Shown in pieces: positions 9,071-17,748 of a stretch of 64,000 nucleotides of DNA (position 1 is the stretch's first letter; each line of letters starts with the position of its first letter). The notes under the pieces were generated by a model. That model saw only the letters and a list, made by a program, of their open reading frames with translations. It did no database searches and was not told where the DNA came from. This DNA comes from CAZLMW01 sp964560875 (GTDB taxonomy: Bacteria; Myxococcota_A; UBA9042), in assembly GCA_964560875.1 (NCBI GenBank), contig CAZLMW010000010.1, positions 1 to 64,000 on the forward strand, written 5' to 3'. The translations under genes and the position numbers were made by a program.

Positions 9071-10529
9071 CACGATCGGCCGACGTGACGACGGCCAACG
9101 CGCCGGCCTCGTCGACCATCGATTCCCCAGCCAGATCCGGCTTCGCGTACGCCGCAGTCGCGGCCGCAGTCATCCGCGCGAGAGTCGCCTGGTTGTGCCG
9201 TGCCTTGAAGCGCACAAGCTCCGCGATTCGTTCCCGCACATCCGGCGCGTAACCGAAAAAATCGAGCTCCAGCGCCGGGTCCAGCTCGAGGTAGCGCTGT
9301 GCCGCATGGGGATCGAGCGCGAAAAGGTCCGGTTCGGCCGCGACGTAGCGCTCATTCAGCCACCAGTTGGTGAACCCGTAGGTCTGGTGATGCGCTTCGT
9401 AGACAGGCGTCCCAGGAAACGGGACCAACACGCCCCGGTTGTTGAAGAAGTCGGCGGCTTCGGCGATCTCGCGCATCACGGCTGCCGTGGCATCGAGCTC
9501 ATCGAGGCCCTCGCCAGGGAATCCAAACATGAAGTTGACGACGGTTTTCATGCCCAGGCCACGCGCCGTGCGTACAGCGTCGATGACGGTCTGCGGCCGC
9601 TGGCCCTTGCGAATGCCCTTGAGGACGGAGGGATCGCCGCTCTCGATGCCAAAATTGACGGCGACACAGCCCGCCGCTGCCATGCGCTCGAGCGTCGGGC
9701 CTCTGGCCATGTTGGCCGGCGTGATGCAGGTCCAGGTCATGCCGTCGAGGCGCGGTTCGGCGACAAGGGCGTCGCAAAGCTCAGCGAGACGCGGACGATT
9801 GGCTGTGAAGGCGTCGTCCCAGAAGGCGAAGTGGCGCAACCCATGTCGGTCTTTCAACTCGATCAGCTCGGCGACAACGTTGGCCGCTGAGCGATAGCGG
9901 AACGTGCGCCCGGTGACGTAGTTGGCGCAAAACGTGCACCGCGCGGGACAGCCCCGGCTCGTCACGGTCCCACCCGGTGTCAGCCACGACGACCCGCCGT
10001 ACGCATCGACATCAAACACGCCGAGGCTTCGATGCGGAAATGGCAACCCGTCCAGGTCGTCCAGGAAACCGCCACCCGAGCGCCCCGCATGGGTGGACAC
10101 GCCGGGGATCTGGTGCCACGTGGCCGGGGCCGCTCCGCGGTCGATGGCGTCGGCAATGGCGGCCATGGCAAGCTCACCTTCGCCAACCACGGCGGCATCG
10201 AAGCCGCGATCGAGCGCCTCCAGCGGCCGAACCGTGACGTGCGGGCCACCGGCGACGAGCGCGATGTTCTTGTCCGCCAGCCGTGCACCGAGCTCGTACG
10301 CAGCCAGCGCGTTGTAGGTAAACAGGGTCATGCCGACGACGTCGGGACAATACGCGTCGACGAGCGCGATGGCGTCCTCGTCGGTGGTCACGCTGCGGAC
10401 AGCCGCAAGGTCGAGACACCGGACGTCGTGCCCGCGCGAAAGCAAGGAAGATGCGACGTATTGCAGGCCGAGATAAGGGGCGCCCATGCGTTGAGGGAGT
10501 CGCGGCAGGATCAACAGGACACGGGCCAT
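9048..10529 (-). CDS. B12-binding-domain radical SAM protein
   Basis: A 493-residue protein with an N-terminal cobalamin-binding Rossmann fold (about 1-135, ending VVGEGELAM) and a radical SAM core (about 180-400). The cluster motif is SRGCPARCTFCANY (CxxxCxxC), and GFPGEG belongs to the family's later strands. Such enzymes (BchE/P-methylase class) often methylate unreactive carbons or rearrange complex substrates; the substrate here is unknown. The DxHxxG cobalamin-ligand motif is not seen, as in many members of this class. It stands alone, opposite to both neighbours, and overlaps the FHA-GGDEF 3' end. Confidence 0.85.
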   Translation of the reverse strand: MARVLLILPRLPQRMGAPYLGLQYVASSLLSRGHDVRCLDLAAVRSVTTDEDAIALVDAYCPDVVGMTLFTYNALAAYELGARLADKNIALVAGGPHVTVRPLEALDRGFDAAVVGEGELAMAAIADAIDRGAAPATWHQIPGVSTHAGRSGGGFLDDLDGLPFPHRSLGVFDVDAYGGSSWLTPGGTVTSRGCPARCTFCANYVTGRTFRYRSAANVVAELIELKDRHGLRHFAFWDDAFTANRPRLAELCDALVAEPRLDGMTWTCITPANMARGPTLERMAAAGCVAVNFGIESGDPSVLKGIRKGQRPQTVIDAVRTARGLGMKTVVNFMFGFPGEGLDELDATAAVMREIAEAADFFNNRGVLVPFPGTPVYEAHHQTYGFTNWWLNERYVAAEPDLFALDPHAAQRYLELDPALELDFFGYAPDVRERIAELVRFKARHNQATLARMTAAATAAYAKPDLAGESMVDEAGALAVVTSADRVSEPGCA

Positions 10530-10693
10530 GCGGCAGGGTACCGCGCCGGCTCCGCGACGCCCAACGCGCGGTGGCCCAATGCCGCCATGAGGCGCCTTTT
10601 GAATGGCCGCAACGAGGTTTCTTTTCCCTTGCGACGCCTACGGACAAGCCCGTAGACTCCGCGCCCACCGCGTTGGCCGCCTTGACCGAAGAC

Positions 10694-11827
10694 ATGAACA
10701 CCCCGCCACCTGTGAAGCTGAGCAGCCGCGTCTTGTCCGACGGCTCGCGAACCGATCCGTTCGTGCGCACCGACGCCGTAGTCGGCCCGCCGCAAACGCT
10801 CGATCGCGCCGACCCGATGGCCCCGCTTCGTCGCTACAGCGATGACCGCGCAAACACGGCTGGCGTGCCACTCGACGGCCGCCCGCGTCGCGGCTCGGGT
10901 TCAGCGTGGCCCGCGATGCGCATGTTGATGGCGCAAGAAGACACGACGGATCGCAACCTGGCCCCGCTCGGGGACGCCATGAAAGACGCGCGCGCTCCTC
11001 TGCCACGCGGCACACGCATCGACGCGCGCTACGTCGTCACCCGCCTCATCGGCCGCGGCGGCTCATCCGATGTCTACGAGGTGTACGACCGCGAGCTCGA
11101 CGACCGCGCGGCGCTCAAGCTCCTGCGTACCGACGGCATCCCGGCCACGGTGGGCGACCGATTCCGCCGCGAGATGCGCATTTGCCGGCGGCTGTTGCAC
11201 GAAAACATCGTCCGCACATTCGAATTCGGTGTTTGGGGCGACCGCCTCTACTACACGATGGAGATTCTCGCCGGGGAAGACCTCGCGGGCGTCCTCCTCC
11301 GCCGTCGCGACGCGCTCACAATCCGCACGGTCGTTCGCCTGATGATGCAGGCCTGCGATGGCCTCGAAGAGGCACACCGCATCGGTGTTGTGCATCGCGA
11401 TATCAAGCCTCACAACCTGTTCTTGACGACGCAGGGCATGCTCAAACTGATGGACTTCGGCGTCGCCCAGGGCCTGCAGGACCTCAGCACGCCGCTGACT
11501 GCGGCCGATCACGTGATCGGCACCCCCGCTTACATGGCGCCTGAACGCCTGCGCAAGCGCGCAACCGTGTTCAAGCAGTCCGACGTCTATTCGTTGGGCG
11601 CGTCGATGTACCACCTGCTCAGCGGCCGGCCGCCGTTCCAGGGCGAGGATCTGCGAACGCTCTTCGCCGCCATCGTCATGAAAGACGCGCCGCCGTTGAC
11701 CGACCACAACGCCAACGTTCCGCCACCGGTAGCCGCGGTCGTGCACCGAGCAATGAACCGCGAGCTCGACGGGCGTTACGCGACGTGCGCTGAATTCCGG
11801 GACGCGCTCGGCGACACAATCGCCTGA
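10694..11827 (+). CDS. Ser/Thr protein kinase (cytoplasmic)
   Basis: A 377-residue Hanks-type kinase. The first about 105 residues are polar and variable. The kinase domain (about 108-375) has the glycine loop GRGGSSDVYEV (120-130), invariant lysine 142 in ALKLL, HRDIKPHN (catalytic D236), DFG (D254) and GTPAYMAPE. No membrane segment or C-terminal sensor domain is present, so it is a minimal soluble kinase. The ATG at 10694 is chosen because the upstream reading frame (from 10451) overlaps the 5' end of the divergent radical SAM gene and looks non-coding. Phosphorylation targets are unknown; the FHA protein at 7946 is a possible reader. Confidence 0.9.
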   Translation: MNTPPPVKLSSRVLSDGSRTDPFVRTDAVVGPPQTLDRADPMAPLRRYSDDRANTAGVPLDGRPRRGSGSAWPAMRMLMAQEDTTDRNLAPLGDAMKDARAPLPRGTRIDARYVVTRLIGRGGSSDVYEVYDRELDDRAALKLLRTDGIPATVGDRFRREMRICRRLLHENIVRTFEFGVWGDRLYYTMEILAGEDLAGVLLRRRDALTIRTVVRLMMQACDGLEEAHRIGVVHRDIKPHNLFLTTQGMLKLMDFGVAQGLQDLSTPLTAADHVIGTPAYMAPERLRKRATVFKQSDVYSLGASMYHLLSGRPPFQGEDLRTLFAAIVMKDAPPLTDHNANVPPPVAAVVHRAMNRELDGRYATCAEFRDALGDTIA

Positions 11828-11876
11828 ACGACGCGATTCACGCCGCCAGCTTTGTCCGCCGCAGCAGGCAGATACG

Positions 11877-12773
11877 TTAGTAGTGGTGCGGGAACCGGCT
11901 GAAGTCCTGCGGCCGCTTCTCAACGAACGCGTCGCGTCCTTCGCGTGCCTCTTCGGTGCCGTACGCCAAGCGGGTGGCCTCTCCGGCGAACAGCTGCTGG
12001 CCGACCAGGCCGTCGTCGATGAGGTTGAAGCCGAACTTCAACATCCGCATCGCGGTCGGGCTCTTGCTGTTGATCTCGGCGGCCCACTCGAGCGCCACAC
12101 GTTCGAGGTCGTCGTGGGGCACCGCCAGGTTCGCCATGCCCATCGCCACAGCTTCATCGGCGGTGTAGTTGCGACCCAGGAAGAAGATCTCGCGGGCACG
12201 TTTCTGGCCGACCATACGCGCGAGGTATGCGGAGCCGAACCCCGAGTCGAAGCTCGCGACGTCGGGATCGGTCTGCTTGAAACGCGCGTGTTCCTGGCTC
12301 GCAAGGGTCAAGTCACAAACGACATGCAAGCTATGTCCGCCACCCACAGCCCAACCCGGCACGACGGCGATGACGATCTTCGGCATGAACCGAATCAGCC
12401 GCTGGACCTCCAGGATGTGCAGCCGGCCGAGGCGCGCAAGGTCGACGGGTTCGCCTTCAGCGCCGGTGTACTTGTAGCCGTCTTTGCCGCGGATCCGCTG
12501 GTCGCCACCGGATGAAAACGCCCAGCCGCCGTCCTTGGCGCTCGGGCCATTGCCGGTGAACAGAACGCAACCAACATCGCTCCAGGTGCGCGCGTGTTCC
12601 AGCGCGATGAGCAGCTCGTCGACGGTTTGCGGCCGAAAAGCGTTGCGGCAATCGGCGCGATCGATGGCGATCCGCACGGTGCCCTGGCCGACCGCGCGGT
12701 GGTAGGTGATGTCGGTGAACGAAAAGCCCTCGACTTCACGCCAGCTGGCCGAGTCGAAAATCGCGGAAACCAT
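11877..12773 (-). CDS. menB: 1,4-dihydroxy-2-naphthoyl-CoA synthase
   Basis: A 298-residue crotonase-fold enzyme that cyclises o-succinylbenzoyl-CoA to 1,4-dihydroxy-2-naphthoyl-CoA in menaquinone synthesis. MenB-specific stretches are present: SGGDQRIRGKDGYKY, GWAVGGGHSLHVVCD (oxyanion hole), DVASFDSGFGSAYLAR and the C-terminal RPQDFSRFPHHY. The ATG at 12773 has GGGAG upstream. No other men genes are adjacent, so the rest of the pathway must be elsewhere. Its presence implies menaquinone use. Confidence 0.93.
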   Translation of the reverse strand: MVSAIFDSASWREVEGFSFTDITYHRAVGQGTVRIAIDRADCRNAFRPQTVDELLIALEHARTWSDVGCVLFTGNGPSAKDGGWAFSSGGDQRIRGKDGYKYTGAEGEPVDLARLGRLHILEVQRLIRFMPKIVIAVVPGWAVGGGHSLHVVCDLTLASQEHARFKQTDPDVASFDSGFGSAYLARMVGQKRAREIFFLGRNYTADEAVAMGMANLAVPHDDLERVALEWAAEINSKSPTAMRMLKFGFNLIDDGLVGQQLFAGEATRLAYGTEEAREGRDAFVEKRPQDFSRFPHHY

Positions 12774-12912
12774 GGCATCTCCCGTGTGCGGTGGTGCGGC
12801 GCCCCGGATCGGCCCGAGGCGGGCGCGGAACTGAGCAAACGTGATGCCCCGAGTCAAGCATCTACGCTCGGGGTGCTGGCCTTTCGTGTGCCTGTCTTGC
12901 GATGATGCGGCG

Positions 12913-13974
12913 ATGCTGTCCGCAACCGCGCCCACCGCCCGTCTTGTCCGTGGCTCGATCCACCCGGGGCTGGCGTGCCTGTTTGTCTGCGCAGGCGCCG
13001 CACTTGTGGCCAACTCGGCGGCCGCGCTCGACCGCGACAAAGCTGCGGCGATGATGGCGAAGAACGCGATGCATGCCTACGAAGCAGGCGACTACCGTCG
13101 CGCGAGCGAGCTCTACGAGACAGCGTTCGGGCTCAACCCCGACGAACCGATGTTCCTGTACTCGGCCGCCCGCGCGGCAGACACGGGCGGCTTGTTCGTT
13201 CGCGCCGACAACCTCTACAACCGCACGCTCAAGCACCCCAAGTGCAAGCCGGAAACCGCCGGCAAGGTGAAAACACACCAAGGCCGCTTGCGGCGACGGC
13301 GTGCCAGCATCAAGGCGGACCAGGCGAGCATCGCGGCGAAGAAAGGGCAGCATTCCCTCGCCGCCCTGCTCTATCGAGAAGCGGCACGGCAGGCACCGTC
13401 CAACCCGCGCTACCTGTTCGAAGCGGGCAAGTCGTCGTTGCTCGCCAACGAGCGTCCCGCGGCAAAGAAATACCTGCTGCGCTACGTCGATCGGGCCAAA
13501 GAGAAAGACAAGACCGACGCCAACGCGAGGCGGCGCGTGCTTGCGGCGCAGGCTTATCTTGCGCGTATCGATGAACCGGCGGCAGCACGCTCTGGAACCA
13601 TGCCGGCGGCGTCATCGGGACAGCAACGTGCCGCGCCGCCACCCGGCTTGACGACCCGCCGCATGGTGATGATGGGCGGCGGCGTGATGGTCCTGGCGAG
13701 CGCGATCATCGGCGGCCTCGCCTGGCGCGACCGGGGAACGCTGCTCGATCAGCTGGAGGAACGCGACAAAGACGGACTCATCAAGGGCATCACCTACGCC
13801 GAAGCGACCACCACCAGCACGTCGATCGGCACGAGGTATTCGATCGCGATAGGTCTGGCCGGCGCTGGCGCAGTGGCGGCTTTGGGCGCGTTGTTGTGGC
13901 CGACCGATGACGACAACACACTCGCGATCCACGTCTCACCCACGGGTGTCGCGGCGAGCTGGAGCTTTCGTTGA
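12913..13974 (+). CDS. secreted or periplasmic TPR-like protein with C-terminal membrane segments
   Basis: A 353-residue protein. Residues about 15-38 are a signal peptide or anchor (GLACLFVCAGAALVANSAAA). It is followed by tetratricopeptide-like helices (about 45-205: YEAGDYRRASELYETAF, LAALLYREAARQAP). Two more hydrophobic stretches (about 255-275 and 308-325) flank a short polar segment. This plan resembles many uncharacterised myxobacterial envelope proteins. Its stop overlaps the start of the following Cys-rich lipoprotein (TTGA), so the two are probably made together. Confidence 0.7.
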   Translation: MLSATAPTARLVRGSIHPGLACLFVCAGAALVANSAAALDRDKAAAMMAKNAMHAYEAGDYRRASELYETAFGLNPDEPMFLYSAARAADTGGLFVRADNLYNRTLKHPKCKPETAGKVKTHQGRLRRRRASIKADQASIAAKKGQHSLAALLYREAARQAPSNPRYLFEAGKSSLLANERPAAKKYLLRYVDRAKEKDKTDANARRRVLAAQAYLARIDEPAAARSGTMPAASSGQQRAAPPPGLTTRRMVMMGGGVMVLASAIIGGLAWRDRGTLLDQLEERDKDGLIKGITYAEATTTSTSIGTRYSIAIGLAGAGAVAALGALLWPTDDDNTLAIHVSPTGVAASWSFR

Positions 13975-14855
13975 CTCATCGCGCGCCAAGACGCACGCGG
14001 ACTTCCTTCGTGGCACTGCTGGCTCTCGTGGGCTCGCTGTGCGGCGCGTGCGAAGGCCCCGATGTGCCGGTTGCTGCTCAATTTGCGTCGGAGGACCCGT
14101 GTCGCTCAGCCCAATGCGATGACGGCAACGTGTGCACCGTCGACACGTGCATTCCCGCGGTCGGATGTGCGAATGAGGCGACCGCGACCGGGTGCGACGA
14201 TGCAAACCTCTGCACGGGCCCCGATGTCTGCGTCGACAAGGTGTGCAAGGGCAGCAAGGACATCGATTGCGAGGACGGCGACGCGTGCACGGACCACACA
14301 TGCCTGTCAGCGAGCGGCTGCAAACAGAGCCACAACACCTCCAAGTGCGACGATGACAACGAGTGCACGCTCGCGGACGTCTGCGAGAAGGGAAAATGCG
14401 CCGGGCCCGACCCGCGCCCGTGCGTGGACGGCAACGTGTGCACCGACGACGGCTGCGATCCGAAGACCGGTTGCCTGTACGCCAACAACGAAGGCGACTG
14501 CAACGACGGTGACCAGTGCACCAAGGACGACTACTGCATGTCAGGCGGCTGCGTACCCGGCGTCAAGAAGGACTGCGAGGACGACAACGAGTGCACAACA
14601 GACACCTGCAACAAGGGCCAGGGCTGCGTCTGGCACGTCCACGGCGACCCGTGCGATGACAAGGACAAGTGCACCACCAAGGACGTCTGCAACGCGGGCG
14701 CGTGCGCGGGCACCAAGATCTCGTGCGATGACAAGGACCCGTGCACGGTGGACAGCTGTAGCTTCACCACCGGTTGCGAGAACAAGACCGCGGCCGATGG
14801 CACCAGCTGCGGTGACAAGAAGACGTGCAAGGCCGGCATCTGTCAGAGCGGTTGA
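13971..14855 (+). CDS. Cys-rich repeat lipoprotein (CDDGNxCTxDxC type)
   Basis: A 294-residue protein with a lipoprotein signal (LALVGSLCGAC, acylated Cys near 27) followed by about ten disulfide-rich units of the form C-D-D-x-N/D-x-C-T-x-D-x-C with roughly 20-residue spacing. This repeat is typical of myxobacterial surface lipoproteins; no enzymatic motif is present and a structural or adhesive role is inferred. The start appears to be TTG at 13971, overlapping the TPR gene stop by four bases. The same repeat occurs in the proteins at 25451 and 37360. Confidence 0.8.
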   Translation: MTHRAPRRTRTSFVALLALVGSLCGACEGPDVPVAAQFASEDPCRSAQCDDGNVCTVDTCIPAVGCANEATATGCDDANLCTGPDVCVDKVCKGSKDIDCEDGDACTDHTCLSASGCKQSHNTSKCDDDNECTLADVCEKGKCAGPDPRPCVDGNVCTDDGCDPKTGCLYANNEGDCNDGDQCTKDDYCMSGGCVPGVKKDCEDDNECTTDTCNKGQGCVWHVHGDPCDDKDKCTTKDVCNAGACAGTKISCDDKDPCTVDSCSFTTGCENKTAADGTSCGDKKTCKAGICQSG

Positions 14856-14885
14856 TCCCGCGCAACGCCCACCTTGAGCACGAGG

Positions 14886-15281
14886 CTATTGGCCCATCGC
14901 GGACGCGCGGTCGATCGCGATGACGTAGATCACGCGCTGCTCCCCCGGGCCGCGAAACGGGTACTTGTCGACACCCATGTACTTCTTGGCGAGCGCGTCG
15001 ATGTGTTCATCGGCCCCCTCGAAGGTGCGTTCGACCACGCGACCGCGGAGCATCATCGCGCGATACGGGTTGTCGGGGTCGGTCACGGATAGCGCGACCC
15101 GCGGATCGGCCAGGATGTTCTTGTCCTTGCGACGCCCGACGGCGGAGTTGATGCGCACATGACCATCGGCACGATCGACCCACACAGGGCTGGCTTGCGG
15201 CGACCCGTCGGGCATCAATGTGCAGAGATGACAGAACGCCTGCTTGTCGAGGATGGCGGCGTGAGATTCGGGAAGTGACAT
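14886..15281 (-). CDS. PPOX-class (FDOR-B-like) flavin/F420-binding protein
   Basis: A 131-residue split-barrel protein. The pattern FCHLCTLMPDGSPQASPVWVDR, then RRKDKNILADPRVALSVTDPDNPYRAM, and a final segment with VDKYPFRGPGEQRV, fits the pyridoxamine-phosphate-oxidase-like family in which many members bind F420 instead of FMN (FDOR-B, often annotated 'PPOX class F420-dependent'). Because the window also carries F420 biosynthesis genes, an F420-dependent reductase is a reasonable inference, but cofactor choice cannot be read from sequence alone. It converges on the Cys-rich lipoprotein gene. Confidence 0.75.
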   Translation of the reverse strand: MSLPESHAAILDKQAFCHLCTLMPDGSPQASPVWVDRADGHVRINSAVGRRKDKNILADPRVALSVTDPDNPYRAMMLRGRVVERTFEGADEHIDALAKKYMGVDKYPFRGPGEQRVIYVIAIDRASAMGQ

Positions 15282-15311
15282 GAGCGCTCCTGGTGTTGGG
15301 CGTCGCGCGCG

Positions 15312-15635
15312 CTAATTCGTCGACGCAGCGTCGGGGGCGATGGAAGTATCGGTGGTCGCGTCCGCTGAACCTGCGTCGGGCGACGAGACCGCGTCGACGC
15401 CGCTATTAAGAGCGCCATCGCCGTCGGCATCTGAGTCGCCCGAACCGCCACCAGCGTTGGGGTTGTTGTGTTTGCCCGAAGCGTCGGACGACCCCGTCGG
15501 CGGCTCGCTACTGGACCTGAGCGCCGCGGTCTCCGAATCCGGCGTCGGTACAGGGTTGACGATGCACCCCGGTAGGAACGCAAGGGCAGCCAGGACGGCA
15601 AACAGGGCGCGGCGAGACGTCGACATCGCAGCCAT
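15312..15635 (-). CDS. small Ser/Asp/Ala-rich lipoprotein
   Basis: A 107-residue lipoprotein. The signal sequence ALFAVLAALAFLPGC has a good lipobox with the acylated cysteine at residue 24. The mature part is low-complexity and acidic (SGDSDADGDGA, TDTSIAPDAAS), without Cys or motifs, so it is probably a disordered surface protein. An alternative ATG lies three codons in (15626). The open frame extends far upstream to 16178, but that extension crosses the repeat-rich non-coding DNA and is not part of the gene. Confidence 0.6.
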   Translation of the reverse strand: MAAMSTSRRALFAVLAALAFLPGCIVNPVPTPDSETAALRSSSEPPTGSSDASGKHNNPNAGGGSGDSDADGDGALNSGVDAVSSPDAGSADATTDTSIAPDAASTN

Positions 15636-15768
15636 TGTGCGGTTTTTCGGGCGCGATTCGAAGTGGTCCCGGTTTGCACCGATGCGGTAGGTTCTTGGGC
15701 TGTTTTTTGAGGCGAAATCGACGCTAGTGCCGTTGTAGGGCTCCAGGACGGGGGTTTGGTGTTCGAGG

Positions 15769-16272
15769 CTATTGATATGCCTTCGCGACCGATCGGCCGT
15801 TAGAGAGGCCCCTGGGGCCCCTTCTACATGTTCTGCTTGCGGCCCCTTTCCTCTCGCCCGGCCAACGCGGGGACTGATGGGCGCGCCGCTTGCGGGGCGT
15901 CCACAGAGGGGAAACGAAAAGCAGCGCGCCGAAGGCGCGCCGTTCAGGGCGTGCCGGGTACGACCGCTGTTTGGCAGCCCACCACGCTTGATCGACGCCT
16001 TCGGCGGCAGTCTTGATGCCCCTCTCTGGCCCTGCGGGCCGTCTCTCCCCGCGTTCGGCGGGGAGAGAGGGGCCACTACCCCGACGCCGACGTGGCGGCA
16101 CGGACGCCGCATCTTTCCTCTCGCCCCGCCAACGGAGGCTGTTGAAAAAGGGCGCCTCGCAGGATCGGCATGGGTCATTTCTCAACCTGCCAACGCAGGG
16201 GGAGATGGGCCGCTGGCTCAGAGGGGGTCGATCCAGACAGCCGCCGAAGGCGTCCTCCTCGAGAGTCGCTTT
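15769..16272. repeat. repeat-rich non-coding DNA
   Basis: No credible gene lies between 15640 and 16536 apart from the tRNA-linked elements. This part contains several variants of a block: ctctcgcccggccaacgcgg (near 15852), the inverted form tctctccccgcgttcggcgg (near 16043), ctctcgccccgccaacggag (near 16118) and caacctgccaacgcaggg. These are able to pair as hairpins with each other. A segment at 15769-15803 (attgatat then cttcg then cgatcg) resembles one at 51930-51963. The long overlapping open frames on both strands reflect high GC, not coding. Confidence 0.55.
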
Positions 16273-16548
16273 AAGGTCCCGCTCGCGCCCACAGAAAAGG
16301 CCGCCCATCGGGCGGCCTTTTGGGTGCGCGCGAAGGCCCTCGAGGAAAGCCCCGAGGTCGCTCGGCTGACGCCTCGCTAAGGTCCCGCTCGCGCCCACAG
16401 AAAAGGCCGCCCATTGGGCGGCCTTTTGGGTGCGCGCGAAGGCCCTCGAGGAAAGCCCCGAGGTCGCTCGGCTGACGCCTCGCTAAGGTCCCGCTCGCGC
16501 CCACAGAAAAGGCCGCCCATTGGGCGGCCTTTTGGGTGCGCGCGAAGG
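16273..16548. repeat. tandem repeat of tRNA-Val 3' end plus terminator (2.6 copies, 106-bp unit)
   Basis: Two full units (16273-16378 and 16379-16484) and a third partial unit (16485-16548) that runs into the 3' end of the tRNA-Val gene. Each starts aaggtcccgctcgcgcc, holds the hairpin ggccgccc-ay-gggcggcc with A and T tracts, then tgcgcgcgaagg. That last piece is identical to the tRNA 3' end (16537-16548). The units differ by one base in the hairpin loop (cat-cggg versus cat-tggg). Unit junctions share the tRNA acceptor sequence, as expected from duplication at the tRNA 3' end. Confidence 0.85.
16507..16533 (-). terminator. Rho-independent terminator of tRNA-Val (copy 3 of 3)
   Basis: Starts four bases beyond the tRNA 3' end in the minus direction. 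A GC-only stem (GGCCGCCC paired with GGGCGGCC) is flanked by AAAA and TTTT, so it works on either strand. Identical hairpins follow at 16401-16427 and 16295-16321, giving three terminators in series at 106-base spacing. Confidence 0.85.
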
Positions 16549-16610
16549 GACTCGAACCCCTGACTTCTACCGTGTGAAGGTAGCACTCTAACCAGCTGAG
16601 TTACGCGCGC
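16537..16610 (-). tRNA. tRNA-Val (anticodon CAC)
   Basis: A 74-nt cloverleaf: acceptor GCGCGCG pairs with CGCGCGC, a D-arm CTCAGCTGGTTAGAG, anticodon stem CTACC/GGTAG with loop TTCACAC (anticodon CAC, reads GTG), and T-arm GGGGTTCGAGTCCC. The discriminator is A and CCA is not encoded (CCC follows). It lies downstream of queG on the same strand. Confidence 0.96.
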
Positions 16611-16643
16611 TTGGTCGTTTGTCACCCTTTTCGGGCGGCGCGC

Positions 16644-16672
16644 ATCGTGCCGCTGGGTCTGCGGGCTGTCAA
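16644..16672 (-). promoter_or_regulatory. candidate promoter of tRNA-Val
   Basis: On the minus strand TTGACA (16672-16667), which overlaps the queG stop codon, is followed after 17 bases by CACGAT (16649-16644). The expected start is about 27 bases before the tRNA 5' end. The -35 is perfect; the -10 matches only three of six positions, so this is tentative. Confidence 0.4.
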
Positions 16673-17730
16673 CTGTTGTCCGCGGTGTCGGCGGCTGCCT
16701 GCTCGTCGCGCACATGCGCCTCAGCGATCCACTGCAACTGACTGATTTTACGACGCTTCACTGGGCTCGCCCGAAACCTCTCGGCGAACTCTGTTGGACT
16801 CAACGAGAGCAGGTCTTGGAGCTTCGGCGCGACGCTGCCTGGGCGGGGGGCGAAAGCTGGGTCGCCGGGGCGGCTGAAGCGGTTGAACGGACAGACGTCC
16901 TGGCAGATGTCGCAGCCGAAGACGTGGCTGTGCAGCATCGACGTCTGCTCGTCCGACAGAGGCACCGGCGCTTCAATGGTCAGGTACGAGATGCACTTGC
17001 GAGAATCCACCGAACGCACAGCAAGGATGGCGTCGGTTGGACATGCGTCGACACAGGCCGTGCATGTCCCGCAATGATCGGCGATCGCGTCGTCGGGCAG
17101 GAGGTCGACGCTCGTCAGCACGACCGCGAGGAAGAAGAACGAACCTCGCTCCGGGTCGACGACCAGGCCGTGCCGACCTCGCCAGCCAAGGCCCGCTCGA
17201 ACAGCCCACGCCCGCTCGAGCACGGGGCCGTGGTCGACGTAGAACCGAAAGTCACGGGCCGAAACCCACGGTGCTCCGCTATCACCATCACCACGGAACC
17301 CATCCGGCAGGTGGGGCACAACCTCATCACCGACGGCACGGGCAAAGGCCTTCAGGCGCCGCTCGATGACCCGGTGGTAGTCGTCGCCCCATGCGTAGCG
17401 TGAGATCCACGCCCGGCCTTCTCCGAGCCCGCCATCGTCGTGCGTGCGCGGCGCATCGCTGTCGTAGTCAACCGCAAGACAGATCACCGACCGCGCGTTG
17501 TCGACCACCAAGCCGGGGTCGCAGCGGCGTGGCGTGTTTCGAGCCAACCACGCCATCTCGCCGTGATGGCCAGCGTCGAGCCATTCGGTCAGGGCCACAT
17601 GGTCATCAGCCAGGTCGCAGGCGCGGGCAATACCGACACGGCTGAACCCCGCGCGGAGTGCAAGCTGCTTGACCAGCTCTGTCCGTTGCGCCCGGTCGTG
17701 GACGCCGGATTCCGCGGAAGAATCGATCAT
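16669..17730 (-). CDS. queG: epoxyqueuosine reductase
   Basis: A 353-residue cobalamin- and iron-sulfur-dependent enzyme that reduces epoxyqueuosine to queuosine in tRNA, the last step of queuosine synthesis. The N-terminal half carries the QueG domain (GFSRVGIARA, WLARNTPRRCDP, GRAWISRYAWGDDYH, WAVRAGLGWRGRHG). Two [4Fe-4S] motifs follow: CGTCTACVDACPTDAI and CDICQDVCPFNRFS. Length matches the family. It follows the ABC1-kinase gene by 18 bases in the same direction, so they share a transcript. Confidence 0.95.
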   Translation of the reverse strand: MIDSSAESGVHDRAQRTELVKQLALRAGFSRVGIARACDLADDHVALTEWLDAGHHGEMAWLARNTPRRCDPGLVVDNARSVICLAVDYDSDAPRTHDDGGLGEGRAWISRYAWGDDYHRVIERRLKAFARAVGDEVVPHLPDGFRGDGDSGAPWVSARDFRFYVDHGPVLERAWAVRAGLGWRGRHGLVVDPERGSFFFLAVVLTSVDLLPDDAIADHCGTCTACVDACPTDAILAVRSVDSRKCISYLTIEAPVPLSDEQTSMLHSHVFGCDICQDVCPFNRFSRPGDPAFAPRPGSVAPKLQDLLSLSPTEFAERFRASPVKRRKISQLQWIAEAHVRDEQAAADTADNS

Positions 17731-17740
17731 ATGATCAATT
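17721..17740. promoter_or_regulatory. 20-bp palindrome over the queG start
   Basis: aatcgatcatatgatcaatt reads the same on both strands except two positions and covers the queG start codon (17730-17728) and part of the 18-base gap to the ABC1-kinase stop. It holds a TGATCA core also found twice upstream of that gene (19249 and 19268). A regulator site or an RNA hairpin hiding the start are both possible. Confidence 0.35.
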
Positions 17741-17748
17741 CCCGTCGG

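Noticed and set aside
15312..16178. A 288-residue gene
   Set aside because: The upstream two-thirds covers repetitive non-coding DNA; the signal peptide begins only at 15635.
16273..16484. CRISPR array
   Set aside because: Units are contiguous without distinct spacers and contain a terminator and tRNA end.
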